Source: Pseudomonadota bacterium
Lineage (GTDB): Bacteria; Pseudomonadota; Gammaproteobacteria; Burkholderiales; Methylophilaceae
Direction: 5' to 3'
Assembly (NCBI GenBank): GCA_029556915.1
Contig: JAKQIT010000131.1
Location: forward strand, 1 to 64,000
Length of the DNA: 64,000 bases
The notes under the pieces: generated by a model
The model's database searches: none
The model's input: the letters and a program-made list of their open reading frames with translations, nothing else
Told to the model about the DNA's origin: nothing
Shown here: positions 1-8,887 of the stretch, in pieces
How positions within the stretch are numbered: the first letter of the stretch is position 1
Layout of the letters: the number at the start of each line of letters is the position of its first letter
Translations under genes and position numbers: made by a program

Positions 1-49
1 TATCAAGGTTACACAACTGAGTCTTGAGGACTGAGTTGTCAGAAGTCAA

Positions 50-90
50 AGAAAAGGCCTTGCCGGGCGCTGCCCGGCAAGGCCTTTTCT
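50..90 (-). terminator. Rho-independent terminator after dsbD
   Basis: A perfect 19-bp inverted repeat with a 3-nt loop (arms 50-68 and 72-90) lies 12 bp beyond the dsbD stop codon. The arms end in AAAAG/CTTTT, so the hairpin is flanked by T-rich sequence on either strand and could work in both directions. Its position points to termination of dsbD transcription on the minus strand. Confidence 0.85.
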
Positions 91-101
91 CCGGCAGTCA
101 G

Positions 102-1961
102 TTAATGAACTGCAGCGCTACTCAGCGAAGCCAGAAAGTCAGCAGGTGCCTGATAACCAACCACCTTGTGGGTGACTTTGGCTGCCGAAGCACCATCAAA
201 GAACACAATGCCAGGAGGGCCAAACAGGCTGAAGCGCTTAAGTAAAGCCTTGTCTTCAGCACTGTTGGCCGTTACGTCTGCCTGAAGCAGCCGGACCTTA
301 CCCAACCGACTCTTCACCTCAGGGTTGCTGAAGGTAAACGTTTCGTACTCCTTGCAGGCGACACACCAGTCTGCATAAAAGTCCAGCATGACGGTCTCAC
401 CCTTTTGCTGGGCCTGGGCCAAGGCCGCATCCAGGGCCTGGACGCTGGCAACTTTCTCGAACTTCAGTCCAGTAGAGGCGGCGGTTACACCGGCAACTCC
501 ACCCGAGCCCTGGAAATGAGCCAGCGGCTGCAAAACAGACTGTCCACCCGATGCCGCACCGACCAGTAGCAGCCCGGCCACTGCCAGCGACCCGAAACCA
601 GCTGTGCGTGCAGGCAGTGGCGTGTGCGAATGTTGTGGCGTGGCTGCGCCAAAAGCCCCCAACAGAGCAGCCGCTGCCAGCAACCAGGTAGCCCACAAGA
701 GCATGTGCACCGGGGCGGGAACAACCGGAGACACCATCCAGATAGCCACACCCAATAGCATCATGCCAAACACCTGTTTGACCCGGTCCATCCAGGCTCC
801 TGCCCTGGGCAGGAGACTACCGGCAGAGACTCCGACCAGCAGCAAAGGCACGCTCATGCCCAATGCCATGGCAAACAGGGCCAATCCACCCAACACCACA
901 TCATGCGTCTGGCTGATATAGACCAGTGCTCCGGCAAGCGGGGCGGCTACACATGGCCCGACGACAAGTGCCGATACACCACCCATGATGAACACGCCAA
1001 TGAAGGAACCGCCCTGGAAGCTGTTTGACCACTCTGTCGCGCGACTCTGAATGGCACTGGGCATTTGCAGCTCATAAAATCCAAACATCGACATGGCCAG
1101 CGTGGACAACAAAAGGGCAAAACCACCCAAAACCCAGGGGTTTTGCAGAGCGGCAGCGAGCCCCTCGCCAGCCAGCCCCGCGGCCACACCAAAGCCGGCA
1201 TATATGAGCGCCATGCCAAGTGAATAGGCCAACGCCAGACCAAAACCTTTGCTCCGACTGACCGGGCCCGTTTGCCCTGCAATCAACGACGACAGGATCG
1301 GCACCATGGGAAGCACGCAAGGCGTGAAGGCCAGCAGCAAACCGGCCAGCCAGAACACACCCATGGTGCGCAACAAGCTGCCGGAAGCCAGCGTGGACGC
1401 TATTGAATCTGTAGCTGGTGGCGCTTCTTTAACGGGGGCTTCTGCTACCTTTGTATAAGAAACTGGAATGATTTGCGCGGGAGAGCCTCCCATGGTGACG
1501 AGGTTCTGCGATGCACCCAATCCGGTCAGGGCCACTTGCATCTGCGCGCTGTCTGGCGGATAGCACAACCCGGCGTCAGCACAGCCCTGCCAACCCACGG
1601 TCACGGGCGTAGCTGCGCTGCCCTGGGTTACTTTGATATCCACGTCCAGGGCGTCTTCATAGATCACCATGGTTTTGTTGAAGTTGGTGTCGAACTTGTC
1701 TTTGCCTTTGGGCAAGTTCAGCGGGGCCAGTTGTGCACCCTGCGCATCGGCCTGCACACTGATGCGTTCGCGATACAGATGGTAGCCCGGCGCTATGTCC
1801 CAGTGCAGCCGCACAGTACTGTCATCCACCACTTTTGCAGAAAAGGCAAACGCTTTTTCGGGCGGCAGAAAATCGTCGGCCTGGACCGTTGCGGTCCACA
1901 AGCCCAATGCTGTTGTCAGGCATAGAAACAGCTTGCGTGAAATACTTGTCCAATGCGCCAT
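102..1961 (-). CDS. dsbD: Thiol:disulfide interchange protein DsbD
   Basis: DsbD is an inner-membrane protein that carries electrons from cytoplasmic thioredoxin to periplasmic oxidoreductases such as DsbC. The 619-residue protein has the full three-part layout. It has a signal peptide, then a periplasmic alpha domain with a cysteine pair (GCADAGLCYPP). A membrane domain of about eight helices follows, with the redox cysteines in FTPCVLP and VGPCVAAP. The C-terminal thioredoxin-like gamma domain carries DWCVACK (Cys533 and Cys536). An AGGTTT-type ribosome site precedes the ATG. The gene is much richer in GC than the DNA beyond 2.3 kb, so it probably represents the host chromosome. Length and motifs are normal for the family. 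Confidence 0.97.
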   Translation of the reverse strand: MAHWTSISRKLFLCLTTALGLWTATVQADDFLPPEKAFAFSAKVVDDSTVRLHWDIAPGYHLYRERISVQADAQGAQLAPLNLPKGKDKFDTNFNKTMVIYEDALDVDIKVTQGSAATPVTVGWQGCADAGLCYPPDSAQMQVALTGLGASQNLVTMGGSPAQIIPVSYTKVAEAPVKEAPPATDSIASTLASGSLLRTMGVFWLAGLLLAFTPCVLPMVPILSSLIAGQTGPVSRSKGFGLALAYSLGMALIYAGFGVAAGLAGEGLAAALQNPWVLGGFALLLSTLAMSMFGFYELQMPSAIQSRATEWSNSFQGGSFIGVFIMGGVSALVVGPCVAAPLAGALVYISQTHDVVLGGLALFAMALGMSVPLLLVGVSAGSLLPRAGAWMDRVKQVFGMMLLGVAIWMVSPVVPAPVHMLLWATWLLAAAALLGAFGAATPQHSHTPLPARTAGFGSLAVAGLLLVGAASGGQSVLQPLAHFQGSGGVAGVTAASTGLKFEKVASVQALDAALAQAQQKGETVMLDFYADWCVACKEYETFTFSNPEVKSRLGKVRLLQADVTANSAEDKALLKRFSLFGPPGIVFFDGASAAKVTHKVVGYQAPADFLASLSSAAVH

Positions 1962-2110
1962 GACGAAACCTCCAGCAACTCAGAAGGTTCAATTGAATCA
2001 CGTATTTGGGAATATTTCCCGAATTGACACAACTTGTTGCAATGGCAACGCTTACGTGACACAGGAAAAAAGAAAGGGACTCAACCGCTTGATTGAATCC
2101 CTCATTTGAG

Positions 2111-2186
2111 TGGTGGGTCCTGACAGATTCGAACTGTCGACCTACGGATTAAGAGTCCGCTGCTCTACCAACTGAGCTAAGAACCC
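2111..2186 (-). tRNA. tRNA-Lys (anticodon CTT)
   Basis: On the minus strand 76 nt fold as a complete tRNA. The acceptor stem GGGTTCT pairs with AGGACCC, followed by an encoded CCA end. The D-arm TAGCTCAGTTGGTAGAGC, the anticodon loop with CTT and the T-arm with GTTCGAATC are all present. It lies just outside the integrated element and appears intact. Confidence 0.97.
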
Positions 2187-2206
2187 ACTTGTATTGCCAA
2201 ACAAGA

Positions 2207-2232
2207 AAGGCCTGAATTTTCGCTCAGGCCTT
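2207..2232. terminator. Hairpin between the two tRNA-Lys sequences
   Basis: A 9-bp perfect stem (AAGGCCTGA / TCAGGCCTT) with an 8-nt loop sits between the intact tRNA-Lys and the tRNA-Lys fragment. On the minus strand the distal arm ends CCTTTCTT. It could be a tRNA operon terminator or processing hairpin, but the T run is short. Confidence 0.5.
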
Positions 2233-2239
2233 CGTAAAC

Positions 2240-2300
2240 TGGTGGGATGTGCGGGGGTCGAACCCACGACAAACGGATTAAAAGTCCGCTGCTCTACCAA
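2240..2300 (-). other. 3' fragment of tRNA-Lys (TTT): probable attL
   Basis: On the minus strand 61 nt correspond to the last four fifths of a tRNA-Lys with anticodon TTT: D-loop end, anticodon arm, variable loop, T-arm and CCA. The 5' acceptor strand and the first half of the D-arm are missing. The match to the neighbouring tRNA-Lys stops inside CTACCAA and gives way to AT-rich DNA. A tyrosine integrase gene starts 183 bp further on. This is the expected left junction of an element integrated into a tRNA gene, where the complete tRNA is rebuilt at the other end. No second copy was seen in the window. Confidence 0.85.
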
Positions 2301-2482
2301 AATAAAATAAAGAAAATATTTATTAAATCATTATAAATCAATATATTAAAACATCTCTGTAAAATTTAGCTTGCCTTAACAAACCTCAATTATTCTCGAT
2401 TAACCTCATTTTTAGGGAGCCTCTAGGGAGCCTTATATGAGTTGTTGTGATATTATGAAATTTTACTTCACCAATATTGCAT

Positions 2483-3928
2483 ATGACTGAGAAAAAACTT
2501 TTGACGCTAGCAGTTGCAAAAAATGCGACTATTCGTAATACAGATTATACAATACGCGACACTAAGACTCCTGGACTAGGATTAAGAATCTATCCATCGG
2601 GAACAAAAACTTGGATTTTTCAAATGAAACTTGGTCTCAAGCCTGTTAGGTTGGCACTGGGTCCTGCATTAAGTCATCCGCTAGAATCTAAATTTGATCC
2701 TGCAACGGGTGAAACATTTAAAGGCGCTCGTCAACTTGCTGAAGAGGCTGCAGCGTTTATACGCCAAGGACTAGATCCAAGTTTAGAAAAGAAGAAAAAA
2801 CAGGTTCAAACACAAAAAGAAATTTCTAAAAGTAAAGTTACTTCGAAAGTTGCGTGGGAACTATATGTTGAATATAAAAAATCTCTGGCAGGCAAAAATA
2901 AAACAAGGGAAAGAACATTGCAAGATTATGAGCGCGCAGCCTTAAAGTTAAAAGAAAGTAATCTTTGGAATCGTTCAATTTTAGATATTACAGGCGATGA
3001 CCTTCATGATGAAATAATAAGACAAACTAGATCTATAACTTCCAAGAGTGCTTCAAATGGCGGCATGACCCAAGCAAGTGTCACGATGCGATATTTTAGG
3101 GCAGCATTTAATTACACAGTACTTAAAAAAGAATTGACTATTGATAGTCCATTTAAAAAACTCAATAAATTATTACCTAAATGGCACAATAGTAATTCTA
3201 GGAATCGTAGATTGGGAGAAACAGAAGGGTCCTTAAAGTTATGGTGGGAAGCAGTTGAGAATTTAAGAAGTAGAGAAAGCAGAGACTCCCTAGCAATTGC
3301 TGATTGGCTTCAGCTCAGCGTCTTTTTTGGTACGAGAAAATCAGAATTATTGAAATTAAAATGGGAAAATGTCGATTTAAATAACAACATAATTACCCTG
3401 CCAGATTATACAACAAAGGGGCGCAGGGAGCATATTATCCCGCTTACAAGATACGTTAGGGAGATTCTTGCAAGACGTGAAATTGAAAATAATGAGAGAA
3501 ATTACACTAAAAGAGATGGCACAAAAGTTGGTCAGTCAATTTGGGTATTTCAATCAAGTAGGAGAAGTCCATTGACAAAGCAAATGAAGCATATAGTCTC
3601 ACCTAATAAAACTATACAGCAACTCATTTCGCAAACAGGATTAAAATTTTCGCCACATGATCTAAGACGGACATTTGCTACACTGTTAAACGAGGAGGGC
3701 GTATCAAATATAACTATTGAAAATGCGCTCAACCATGCGCCAGCCACTGTAGCGGCTAAGAATTATATTAATAATCCACGCATCTTAAGTCTTCGCAAAA
3801 TCTTTCAATCTTTAGAGGACTCAATATTGGAAGAAGTTGGTATCAAAAAAGTGAGTATTGAGACAGTTCAAATTACTGTTGCAGATTATGAGCTATTTTT
3901 AAAGGCAAAAAAGGACGGGAAGATTTAA
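2483..3928 (+). CDS. Tyrosine-type site-specific integrase
   Basis: Phage or island integrase of the tyrosine recombinase superfamily, about 481 residues. The N-terminus (residues 1-90) resembles the arm-binding domain of tRNA-targeting integrases (TPGLGLRIYPSGTKTWIFQ). A core-binding domain follows. The C-terminal catalytic domain shows the Arg of FFGTRKSELL, the HDLRRTF box, the second His in LNHAPATV and the nucleophilic Tyr in KNYINN. An in-frame TTG lies two codons upstream at 2477, but the ATG at 2483 is preferred. It sits next to the tRNA-Lys fragment and points into the element, so it probably catalysed the integration there. AT-rich composition contrasts with dsbD. Confidence 0.95.
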   Translation: MTEKKLLTLAVAKNATIRNTDYTIRDTKTPGLGLRIYPSGTKTWIFQMKLGLKPVRLALGPALSHPLESKFDPATGETFKGARQLAEEAAAFIRQGLDPSLEKKKKQVQTQKEISKSKVTSKVAWELYVEYKKSLAGKNKTRERTLQDYERAALKLKESNLWNRSILDITGDDLHDEIIRQTRSITSKSASNGGMTQASVTMRYFRAAFNYTVLKKELTIDSPFKKLNKLLPKWHNSNSRNRRLGETEGSLKLWWEAVENLRSRESRDSLAIADWLQLSVFFGTRKSELLKLKWENVDLNNNIITLPDYTTKGRREHIIPLTRYVREILARREIENNERNYTKRDGTKVGQSIWVFQSSRRSPLTKQMKHIVSPNKTIQQLISQTGLKFSPHDLRRTFATLLNEEGVSNITIENALNHAPATVAAKNYINNPRILSLRKIFQSLEDSILEEVGIKKVSIETVQITVADYELFLKAKKDGKI

Positions 3929-4237
3929 GATGCCAGGTGAAGTTAATCATTAAATTAAACAAAGAAAAACAATTCATGTGGCATTAGAATGTTGAATTGC
4001 ACACATATTTGACCCCCTCTAGGTATAAATTGCACTAAAAATTCAGTAATTTCGTATAGTTAGTAATTACGCCATTTACAGATGAATCATAATTAAATTT
4101 GTTGCAGTTATTTCTACAAAATTTGTAGGAATTCTTGAATTATAAATCGCCATCTCTTGAATTCGTGAAATTTACCCCCATCTTAAGTTATATGAGGAAA
4201 AAAATGAAGTAAACAAAATCACCGTAAAGGATTAGCT
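3929..4237. other. Gene-free spacer between integrase and CBASS operon
   Basis: About 310 bp of AT-rich DNA without a plausible reading frame. It must carry the CBASS operon promoter, but no confident -35/-10 pair could be assigned by eye. AAAGG at 4226-4230 is the probable ribosome site for the GTG start at 4238. Confidence 0.6.
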
Positions 4238-5383
4238 GTGGCCGAAAACCGGTTTGACACCGACCCTAAGGTTAAAAATTATGTATGGAGCCGCGCAGCT
4301 GGTCACTGCGAATTATGTAGTCTTGATTTAACACAAGATTTAATTACACTCACCCCGGCAAAACTGGGTGAAGTTGCTCATATAATTCCAGCTAGCCCCA
4401 AAGGGCCAAGGTCCGATACAAATCAGACACCTGAAATCTCAGAAGCCTTGACTGACGATCCGAACAACCTGATGTTGCTTTGTCCGACATGTCACAACAT
4501 AATCGATAAAACACCGGATGGTTATCCCAAAGATGATTTAACAGCAGTTCACCAAGCATTTCTCTCTAAAGTGGAGTTTGCAGCAAACCATGCAATTACT
4601 CATCCTTCTGCTGGAATCATTATTATCGGTAAGCATTTTGAAACGCCGGTCAGAATCGATCCTGGCGAATTACAGCAGGCCTTATGGCGAGATGCGATTC
4701 AACCCATATGCAGACCTCTGACCATTGAAGGGCCTGTAGTTGATCGTTATGGCCGTGATGACAGATATTACGAGCAGTTCAAATCAAACATCAATCAAAA
4801 ACTTGAGCATGATTTAACCCTCTATAGAGGCAGACTTGGAGATAATCCAATCATTGGTGTTGTCGGTATTGCTGATATTCCCAGTTTAATGATTTTCGGG
4901 CAGCAGCTTGGCGACAGGATTCGCCACAAAATCTATTCATCCAACAGAAATACTAGGCTGCGTTGGCCAGATGTGAATGCACCTGTACCTGAATTCAAAT
5001 TTTCATTTACTGAAAATGGCGATGCCGAATATGCACTCGTTATGTCCATTTCTGGTGATATTCCTGACCGAGATGTGTTAAGTATTTTGCCAAATTGCTC
5101 AATTGCGAAATTTTCTGCAACTATGCCTAATTACAACATTGTTCAGAATGAAGAAGCAATCTCACACTTTGGAATTGAGATTCAAAAAGCACTGAGCCAA
5201 CTGGAAGCATCAAGCCCTAAACCAATTCATGTATTTGCAGCTATTCCCGCCGCAATGGCGATCAAATTTGGTTCATTATTAACCACCAACCATAAACATC
5301 CATATGCCATTTATGATCGCGATCCCCCAAGTAACGCTTTCAGATTGCATATAAAGCTTAACGAACTTAAGGAGAAACGATGA
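4238..5383 (+). CDS. cap5: CBASS effector Cap5: HNH endonuclease with SAVED sensor
   Basis: Effector nuclease of a CBASS system. In the characterised family, cyclic oligonucleotide binding to the SAVED domain activates degradation of DNA. The first 110 residues form an HNH fold: zinc-type cysteines in CELC (24, 27), His48 in EVAHIIPAS, Asn76/77 in DPNNLMLLC, then CPTCH (82-86). From about residue 170 to the end, alternating strands and helices (IIGVVGIAD, ALVMSISG, IHVFAAIPAAMAIKFG) match a SAVED domain. The start is GTG with an AAAGG ribosome site. The stop overlaps the next start by 4 bp (ATGA), so expression is translationally coupled to the cyclase. The ligand cannot be told from sequence. 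Confidence 0.92.
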   Translation: MAENRFDTDPKVKNYVWSRAAGHCELCSLDLTQDLITLTPAKLGEVAHIIPASPKGPRSDTNQTPEISEALTDDPNNLMLLCPTCHNIIDKTPDGYPKDDLTAVHQAFLSKVEFAANHAITHPSAGIIIIGKHFETPVRIDPGELQQALWRDAIQPICRPLTIEGPVVDRYGRDDRYYEQFKSNINQKLEHDLTLYRGRLGDNPIIGVVGIADIPSLMIFGQQLGDRIRHKIYSSNRNTRLRWPDVNAPVPEFKFSFTENGDAEYALVMSISGDIPDRDVLSILPNCSIAKFSATMPNYNIVQNEEAISHFGIEIQKALSQLEASSPKPIHVFAAIPAAMAIKFGSLLTTNHKHPYAIYDRDPPSNAFRLHIKLNELKEKR

Positions 5384-6633
5384 GTACTGCGTTTGAAGAT
5401 TCACGTAAGAAAAGTTGGGAGGCGGTTCTGTTACAGGCTGCTTACGATATTTCCATTCCACCGTCACTTTATGAAACCATTAATGCCCGTTACGCCACCT
5501 TGGGCGCTATTTTAAATGGAGCGGATGACCCGGTTCTGAAAAGTGCTCACATCTTTCCACAAGGTTCAATCAGGCTTAAAACTGCGATTAAACCACTTCA
5601 AGATGCAAAAGATGATTTGGGCACAGTTGATGCAGATGCGGTTGTTTGGCTTGAAAATGCTTCAACTACTTCTGCAGAAGATGTGCTCACAGCCATCCAG
5701 AAGAGATTCCAAGATGGTAAGAGGGTTACTGCAGATATTGAAGAGTTGCGCCGTGGTATCCGCATAAAATATGCAGATGAAAACCCTGGTTTTCACATCG
5801 ATGTTACGCCTGCGAGAAACTTGAAAGGTAACGTGGAAGATTGCGGTAAAGGTGCTTTAGAAGTTCCGGATCGCAAGCAAGGTTGGAAAGCAAGCAGCCC
5901 AATTGAATATAGTGATTGGCTTAACAATATTTCAGAAAAAACATTACCGGTGATGGCAATGGATAGCTTCCGTGAAAGCACTGAAATAGTCAGTAAAGCG
6001 TCAGTGGAAAACATGCCTGAGTATGGCGAATACGTTGACCCAAATGTTTTAAGAGCGTTGATAAAACTGATTAAACGCACTCGTGACATTTGGGCGCAAA
6101 AGAATCCATCAAAAAAAGATTATCGTCCAATTTCTGCCATATTAACGACCCTGGCAGGGTTTGCCTACGAAAAGCTTGCGAACAATCAAACGAATATTGT
6201 GATTCATAACCCATTCGAAGTAATGCAGGCCGTAATTGAAACCATGCCTGAGTTTATCAAAGGTACACCTGGTCACTGGGAAGTGCTTAATCCAGTCAAT
6301 AAAAATGAAAATTTTGCCGAAAAATGGAACAGAGAGGATGGGGAAAATTACCAAGCTGCTTTTTTTGACTGGTACTCAGGTGCAGTCACAGCTTTTTCTA
6401 TTGGCTTGCAGGAGTTTTCTTCAAATGCTTTATTCCAGGAGGCGTTGAATGAATCATTCAGTATTGGCCCATCCACAGTTGATAAGACGCTACGTTACCT
6501 CCCTCAAGACTGGAATTTGCCAGGCCGTGAATTAGGTAAAACTGGTGCAACAGTAGCACTTGCAACAATGAGTGGGCAGGCAGTTGCTTCTAACAAACCT
6601 CAGTCAATTCAGCATTCTGGTCGTTTAGGATAA
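5380..6633 (+). CDS. CBASS cyclic oligonucleotide synthase (CD-NTase)
   Basis: cGAS/DncV-like nucleotidyltransferase expected to make the cyclic signal that activates Cap5 after phage infection. The catalytic signature is visible: PQGSIRLKTAIKP with Gly-Ser at 62-63, the metal-binding pair Asp84/Asp86 in GTVDADAVV, and the third acidic residue Asp141 in FHIDVTPARN. At 417 residues the length fits the family. It overlaps the effector gene by 4 bp and lies 9 bp before cap2. In type II CBASS, Cap2 conjugates the C-terminus of the synthase, and this protein ends in a flexible-looking tail (QSIQHSGRLG) that could be the conjugated end. The clade (CdnA, B, D, G) was not resolved. Confidence 0.93.
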   Translation: MSTAFEDSRKKSWEAVLLQAAYDISIPPSLYETINARYATLGAILNGADDPVLKSAHIFPQGSIRLKTAIKPLQDAKDDLGTVDADAVVWLENASTTSAEDVLTAIQKRFQDGKRVTADIEELRRGIRIKYADENPGFHIDVTPARNLKGNVEDCGKGALEVPDRKQGWKASSPIEYSDWLNNISEKTLPVMAMDSFRESTEIVSKASVENMPEYGEYVDPNVLRALIKLIKRTRDIWAQKNPSKKDYRPISAILTTLAGFAYEKLANNQTNIVIHNPFEVMQAVIETMPEFIKGTPGHWEVLNPVNKNENFAEKWNREDGENYQAAFFDWYSGAVTAFSIGLQEFSSNALFQEALNESFSIGPSTVDKTLRYLPQDWNLPGRELGKTGATVALATMSGQAVASNKPQSIQHSGRLG

Positions 6634-6642
6634 GTCAGTTAC

Positions 6643-8388
6643 ATGAGTGAGGAGTTGGAACGAGGGATCGCCGAGCTAAAACGTTTTTTAGGCGATTCAG
6701 CATACCAACTGAAGCTAGTAAAAACAAAATTGGAAGAAACTGCAGCTTTTAGTTATCTGCTTCCACCAGACTACACAGGGGTTAGGCGAACATTACGGAT
6801 TAGTTTTCCAAAAGAGTTTCCATATGAATTGCCGGTGTTTGCAATTACTCCATCGGCATTTCAAGTCTGGCCTCACGTAATGAGCTATGGAGTTTGCTTA
6901 TTTGCTGCAAACCAAGAGCCCATAACTACCTCGCCAGAGGAAGCAGTTTCTGTCGCAATGAATCAGCTAGTTAAATTGATACAGTTTTCATTGGAGGGTT
7001 CTGATACAGTTGCTAGAGAAACGGAGTTCTCAAGCGAAATCAGATCATATTGGGCGCATCAGCTGGATGAATCACCAAGCAGATTTACTTTGGTCAAGTT
7101 GCCAATTCAAAGCTGTCCATTATTCGTGGTTAGTGCAAATGCCAATAATCCCTTGATTAGCGGGCAGTACATTGGCGGGGAAACCTATGAGGCTATCTCT
7201 CGATTTGAAAAAAGATACAAGCGTAGTACATTGAAGCAACGAGCAACAGCGAAGCCAGCTTTTTTTCTTAAACTAGATACAACACCTTCAAATGTTATCA
7301 AAAAGGATGACTTGCTTGGCTGGATCAAAGATCATGTGAAGCCAGATCTATTTTTTATGCTTACCAGATGGTTTGAGGATAACTCTGGCCTGCCGATTAA
7401 GTGGTTAATTCTTTCGTTGCCGACTGATGAGATTGCGTTACAAGGTTTTGTATTTACAGAAAAGAACATTGATTTAAAGAAAAAACATGCCACACTTTAT
7501 GGCAGGAGAACAACCAGACGAAAATTCTTCTCGAACAAAGTGAACCTGAATGTTAGGTTCTCAACTATTGATGTACTAGATGCAGAGGTCATTCATCAAC
7601 GAGCAGGTCCAGCTGCGCTGGGCTTGGCAAATAAAATGGTGGTCTTAGTAGGTGCAGGCAGCCTTGGCGGTGAAGTTGCTGTACTACTCGCAAGATCTGG
7701 AGTAGGCAAACTCTTTCTGATCGATCACGATAGATTTGAAGATGTAAACATAGGACGACATACTCTTGGCGTTTCAGAGCTAGGAGAATATAAAGCTAAA
7801 GCTCTGGCAGATAGAGTTAACCGAGATGTACCCACTGTTGAAGTTGATTATAGTACTCAAAAAATTCAATCAGATAATAGGAGTCACGCCAAAGTTTTAT
7901 CAGAAGCAGATTTGGTTATAGTAACCACTGCAAACTGGAACTCAGAAGATTATTTATGGAATTTGAAATCGAAAGGGACAGATTGGTCCATGATCCAAGC
8001 TTGGAGTGAGCCTCATGGAATTGTTGGCCATATTCTGAGTGCGCCCGAAGGGGGGAAGCATGATGGTCGATACCTTTTTGAAAAAGGAGTATTTGCTAAA
8101 ACCATGTCAGAGTGGCCCGATGGTGGAGTTAAAGCACTGCCTGCATGTGGAGGTGGTTATATTCCTGGAGGGCCAGTTGCATTAGCAAGGATTGCAGGAA
8201 AAACTGTTCAATATGCATTGAACCAACTTATTAAACCAATTGAAAAACCAGAATGGCATGCACTTGTTGGAAGCACAAAAAAAATTGAAGAATATGGTGG
8301 CACGTATAAAGGACCGCCTCTTCCCGCAGAAATGGGAAGTTGCGAGTTCATCTTCCCATGGCCAGTACCAGAGTCCGCTGGAGGATAG
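6643..8388 (+). CDS. cap2: CBASS Cap2: E2-E1 ubiquitin-like conjugating enzyme
   Basis: A fused E2-E1 protein that primes the CD-NTase by attaching its C-terminus to a target, as shown for type II CBASS. Residues 1-110 are E2-like, with FPKEFPYELPVF and candidate catalytic Cys85 in SYGVCLF. After a linker domain, a ThiF/MoeB-type adenylation domain starts near residue 325: nucleotide-binding VLVGAGSLGGEVA, then LIDHDRFEDVNIGRH. The E1 catalytic cysteine is probably Cys502 in LPACGGGYIPGG. The 581-residue length is typical. Its 3' end overlaps the upstream-extended frame of the JAMM protease gene. Confidence 0.93.
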   Translation: MSEELERGIAELKRFLGDSAYQLKLVKTKLEETAAFSYLLPPDYTGVRRTLRISFPKEFPYELPVFAITPSAFQVWPHVMSYGVCLFAANQEPITTSPEEAVSVAMNQLVKLIQFSLEGSDTVARETEFSSEIRSYWAHQLDESPSRFTLVKLPIQSCPLFVVSANANNPLISGQYIGGETYEAISRFEKRYKRSTLKQRATAKPAFFLKLDTTPSNVIKKDDLLGWIKDHVKPDLFFMLTRWFEDNSGLPIKWLILSLPTDEIALQGFVFTEKNIDLKKKHATLYGRRTTRRKFFSNKVNLNVRFSTIDVLDAEVIHQRAGPAALGLANKMVVLVGAGSLGGEVAVLLARSGVGKLFLIDHDRFEDVNIGRHTLGVSELGEYKAKALADRVNRDVPTVEVDYSTQKIQSDNRSHAKVLSEADLVIVTTANWNSEDYLWNLKSKGTDWSMIQAWSEPHGIVGHILSAPEGGKHDGRYLFEKGVFAKTMSEWPDGGVKALPACGGGYIPGGPVALARIAGKTVQYALNQLIKPIEKPEWHALVGSTKKIEEYGGTYKGPPLPAEMGSCEFIFPWPVPESAGG

Positions 8389-8884
8389 TGACTCACCATA
8401 TGCTTGGCAGTGGTATTTCAGAGAGATCGGAGTCAAGCTCTTGGTTTCAAAATCGGTTTATAACTTGTTTGACACAAACAGGCAGTTTGGTAAACAGCAT
8501 GAGTGTGGTGGTTTATTGTTTGTACACAACAATCACCAGGACGGAGTGGTGCTGTGTCTAGCAACCCCCCCCAATTCTAAAGATAAATCTACAAGATACT
8601 CTTTGGATTTCGATCACGAGCGTTGCCGCATAGAGACTAAGGAAGCCAATGAGAATAATCTTAGATTAATAGGCTATTGGCATTCTCATCCTGAGGATAT
8701 TCCAAATTTGTCCTCGCAGGATATGCAAAGTTTTCATCAGTTAATCAAAGACAATCAACATGAACTGCCTTCGCCTATTGCCATTATTGTTGGACGCAAT
8801 CTAGGTTCGGAAGGTATCAGAGCTTGGCTAGTTCGAGGCAATACTCGATTTCAGGCGGAATTTCAGGCTATTAGAAAGGAGTAA
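8294..8884 (+). CDS. cap3: CBASS Cap3: JAMM/MPN isopeptidase
   Basis: Metalloprotease that removes the Cap2-made conjugate. The JAMM signature is complete: Glu in HECGGLL, then HSHPEDIPNLSSQD supplying the two His and the Asp. The start is uncertain. The only in-frame ATGs (8240, 8258, 8294) lie inside cap2 and would give a 95-149 bp overlap. A TTG at 8441 with GGAG eight bases upstream is an alternative, but it would cut into the first strand of the domain (VKLLVSKSVYNLF). The ATG at 8294 is used here as a compromise. The gene ends 3 bp before the exonuclease gene. Confidence 0.88.
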   Translation: MVARIKDRLFPQKWEVASSSSHGQYQSPLEDSDSPYAWQWYFREIGVKLLVSKSVYNLFDTNRQFGKQHECGGLLFVHNNHQDGVVLCLATPPNSKDKSTRYSLDFDHERCRIETKEANENNLRLIGYWHSHPEDIPNLSSQDMQSFHQLIKDNQHELPSPIAIIVGRNLGSEGIRAWLVRGNTRFQAEFQAIRKE

Positions 8885-8887
8885 GGA

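Noticed and set aside
2240-2300. A second complete tRNA-Lys gene
   Set aside because: The 5' acceptor strand and half of the D-arm are missing and replaced by AT-rich DNA, so it cannot fold as a tRNA. It is treated as an attachment-site fragment.
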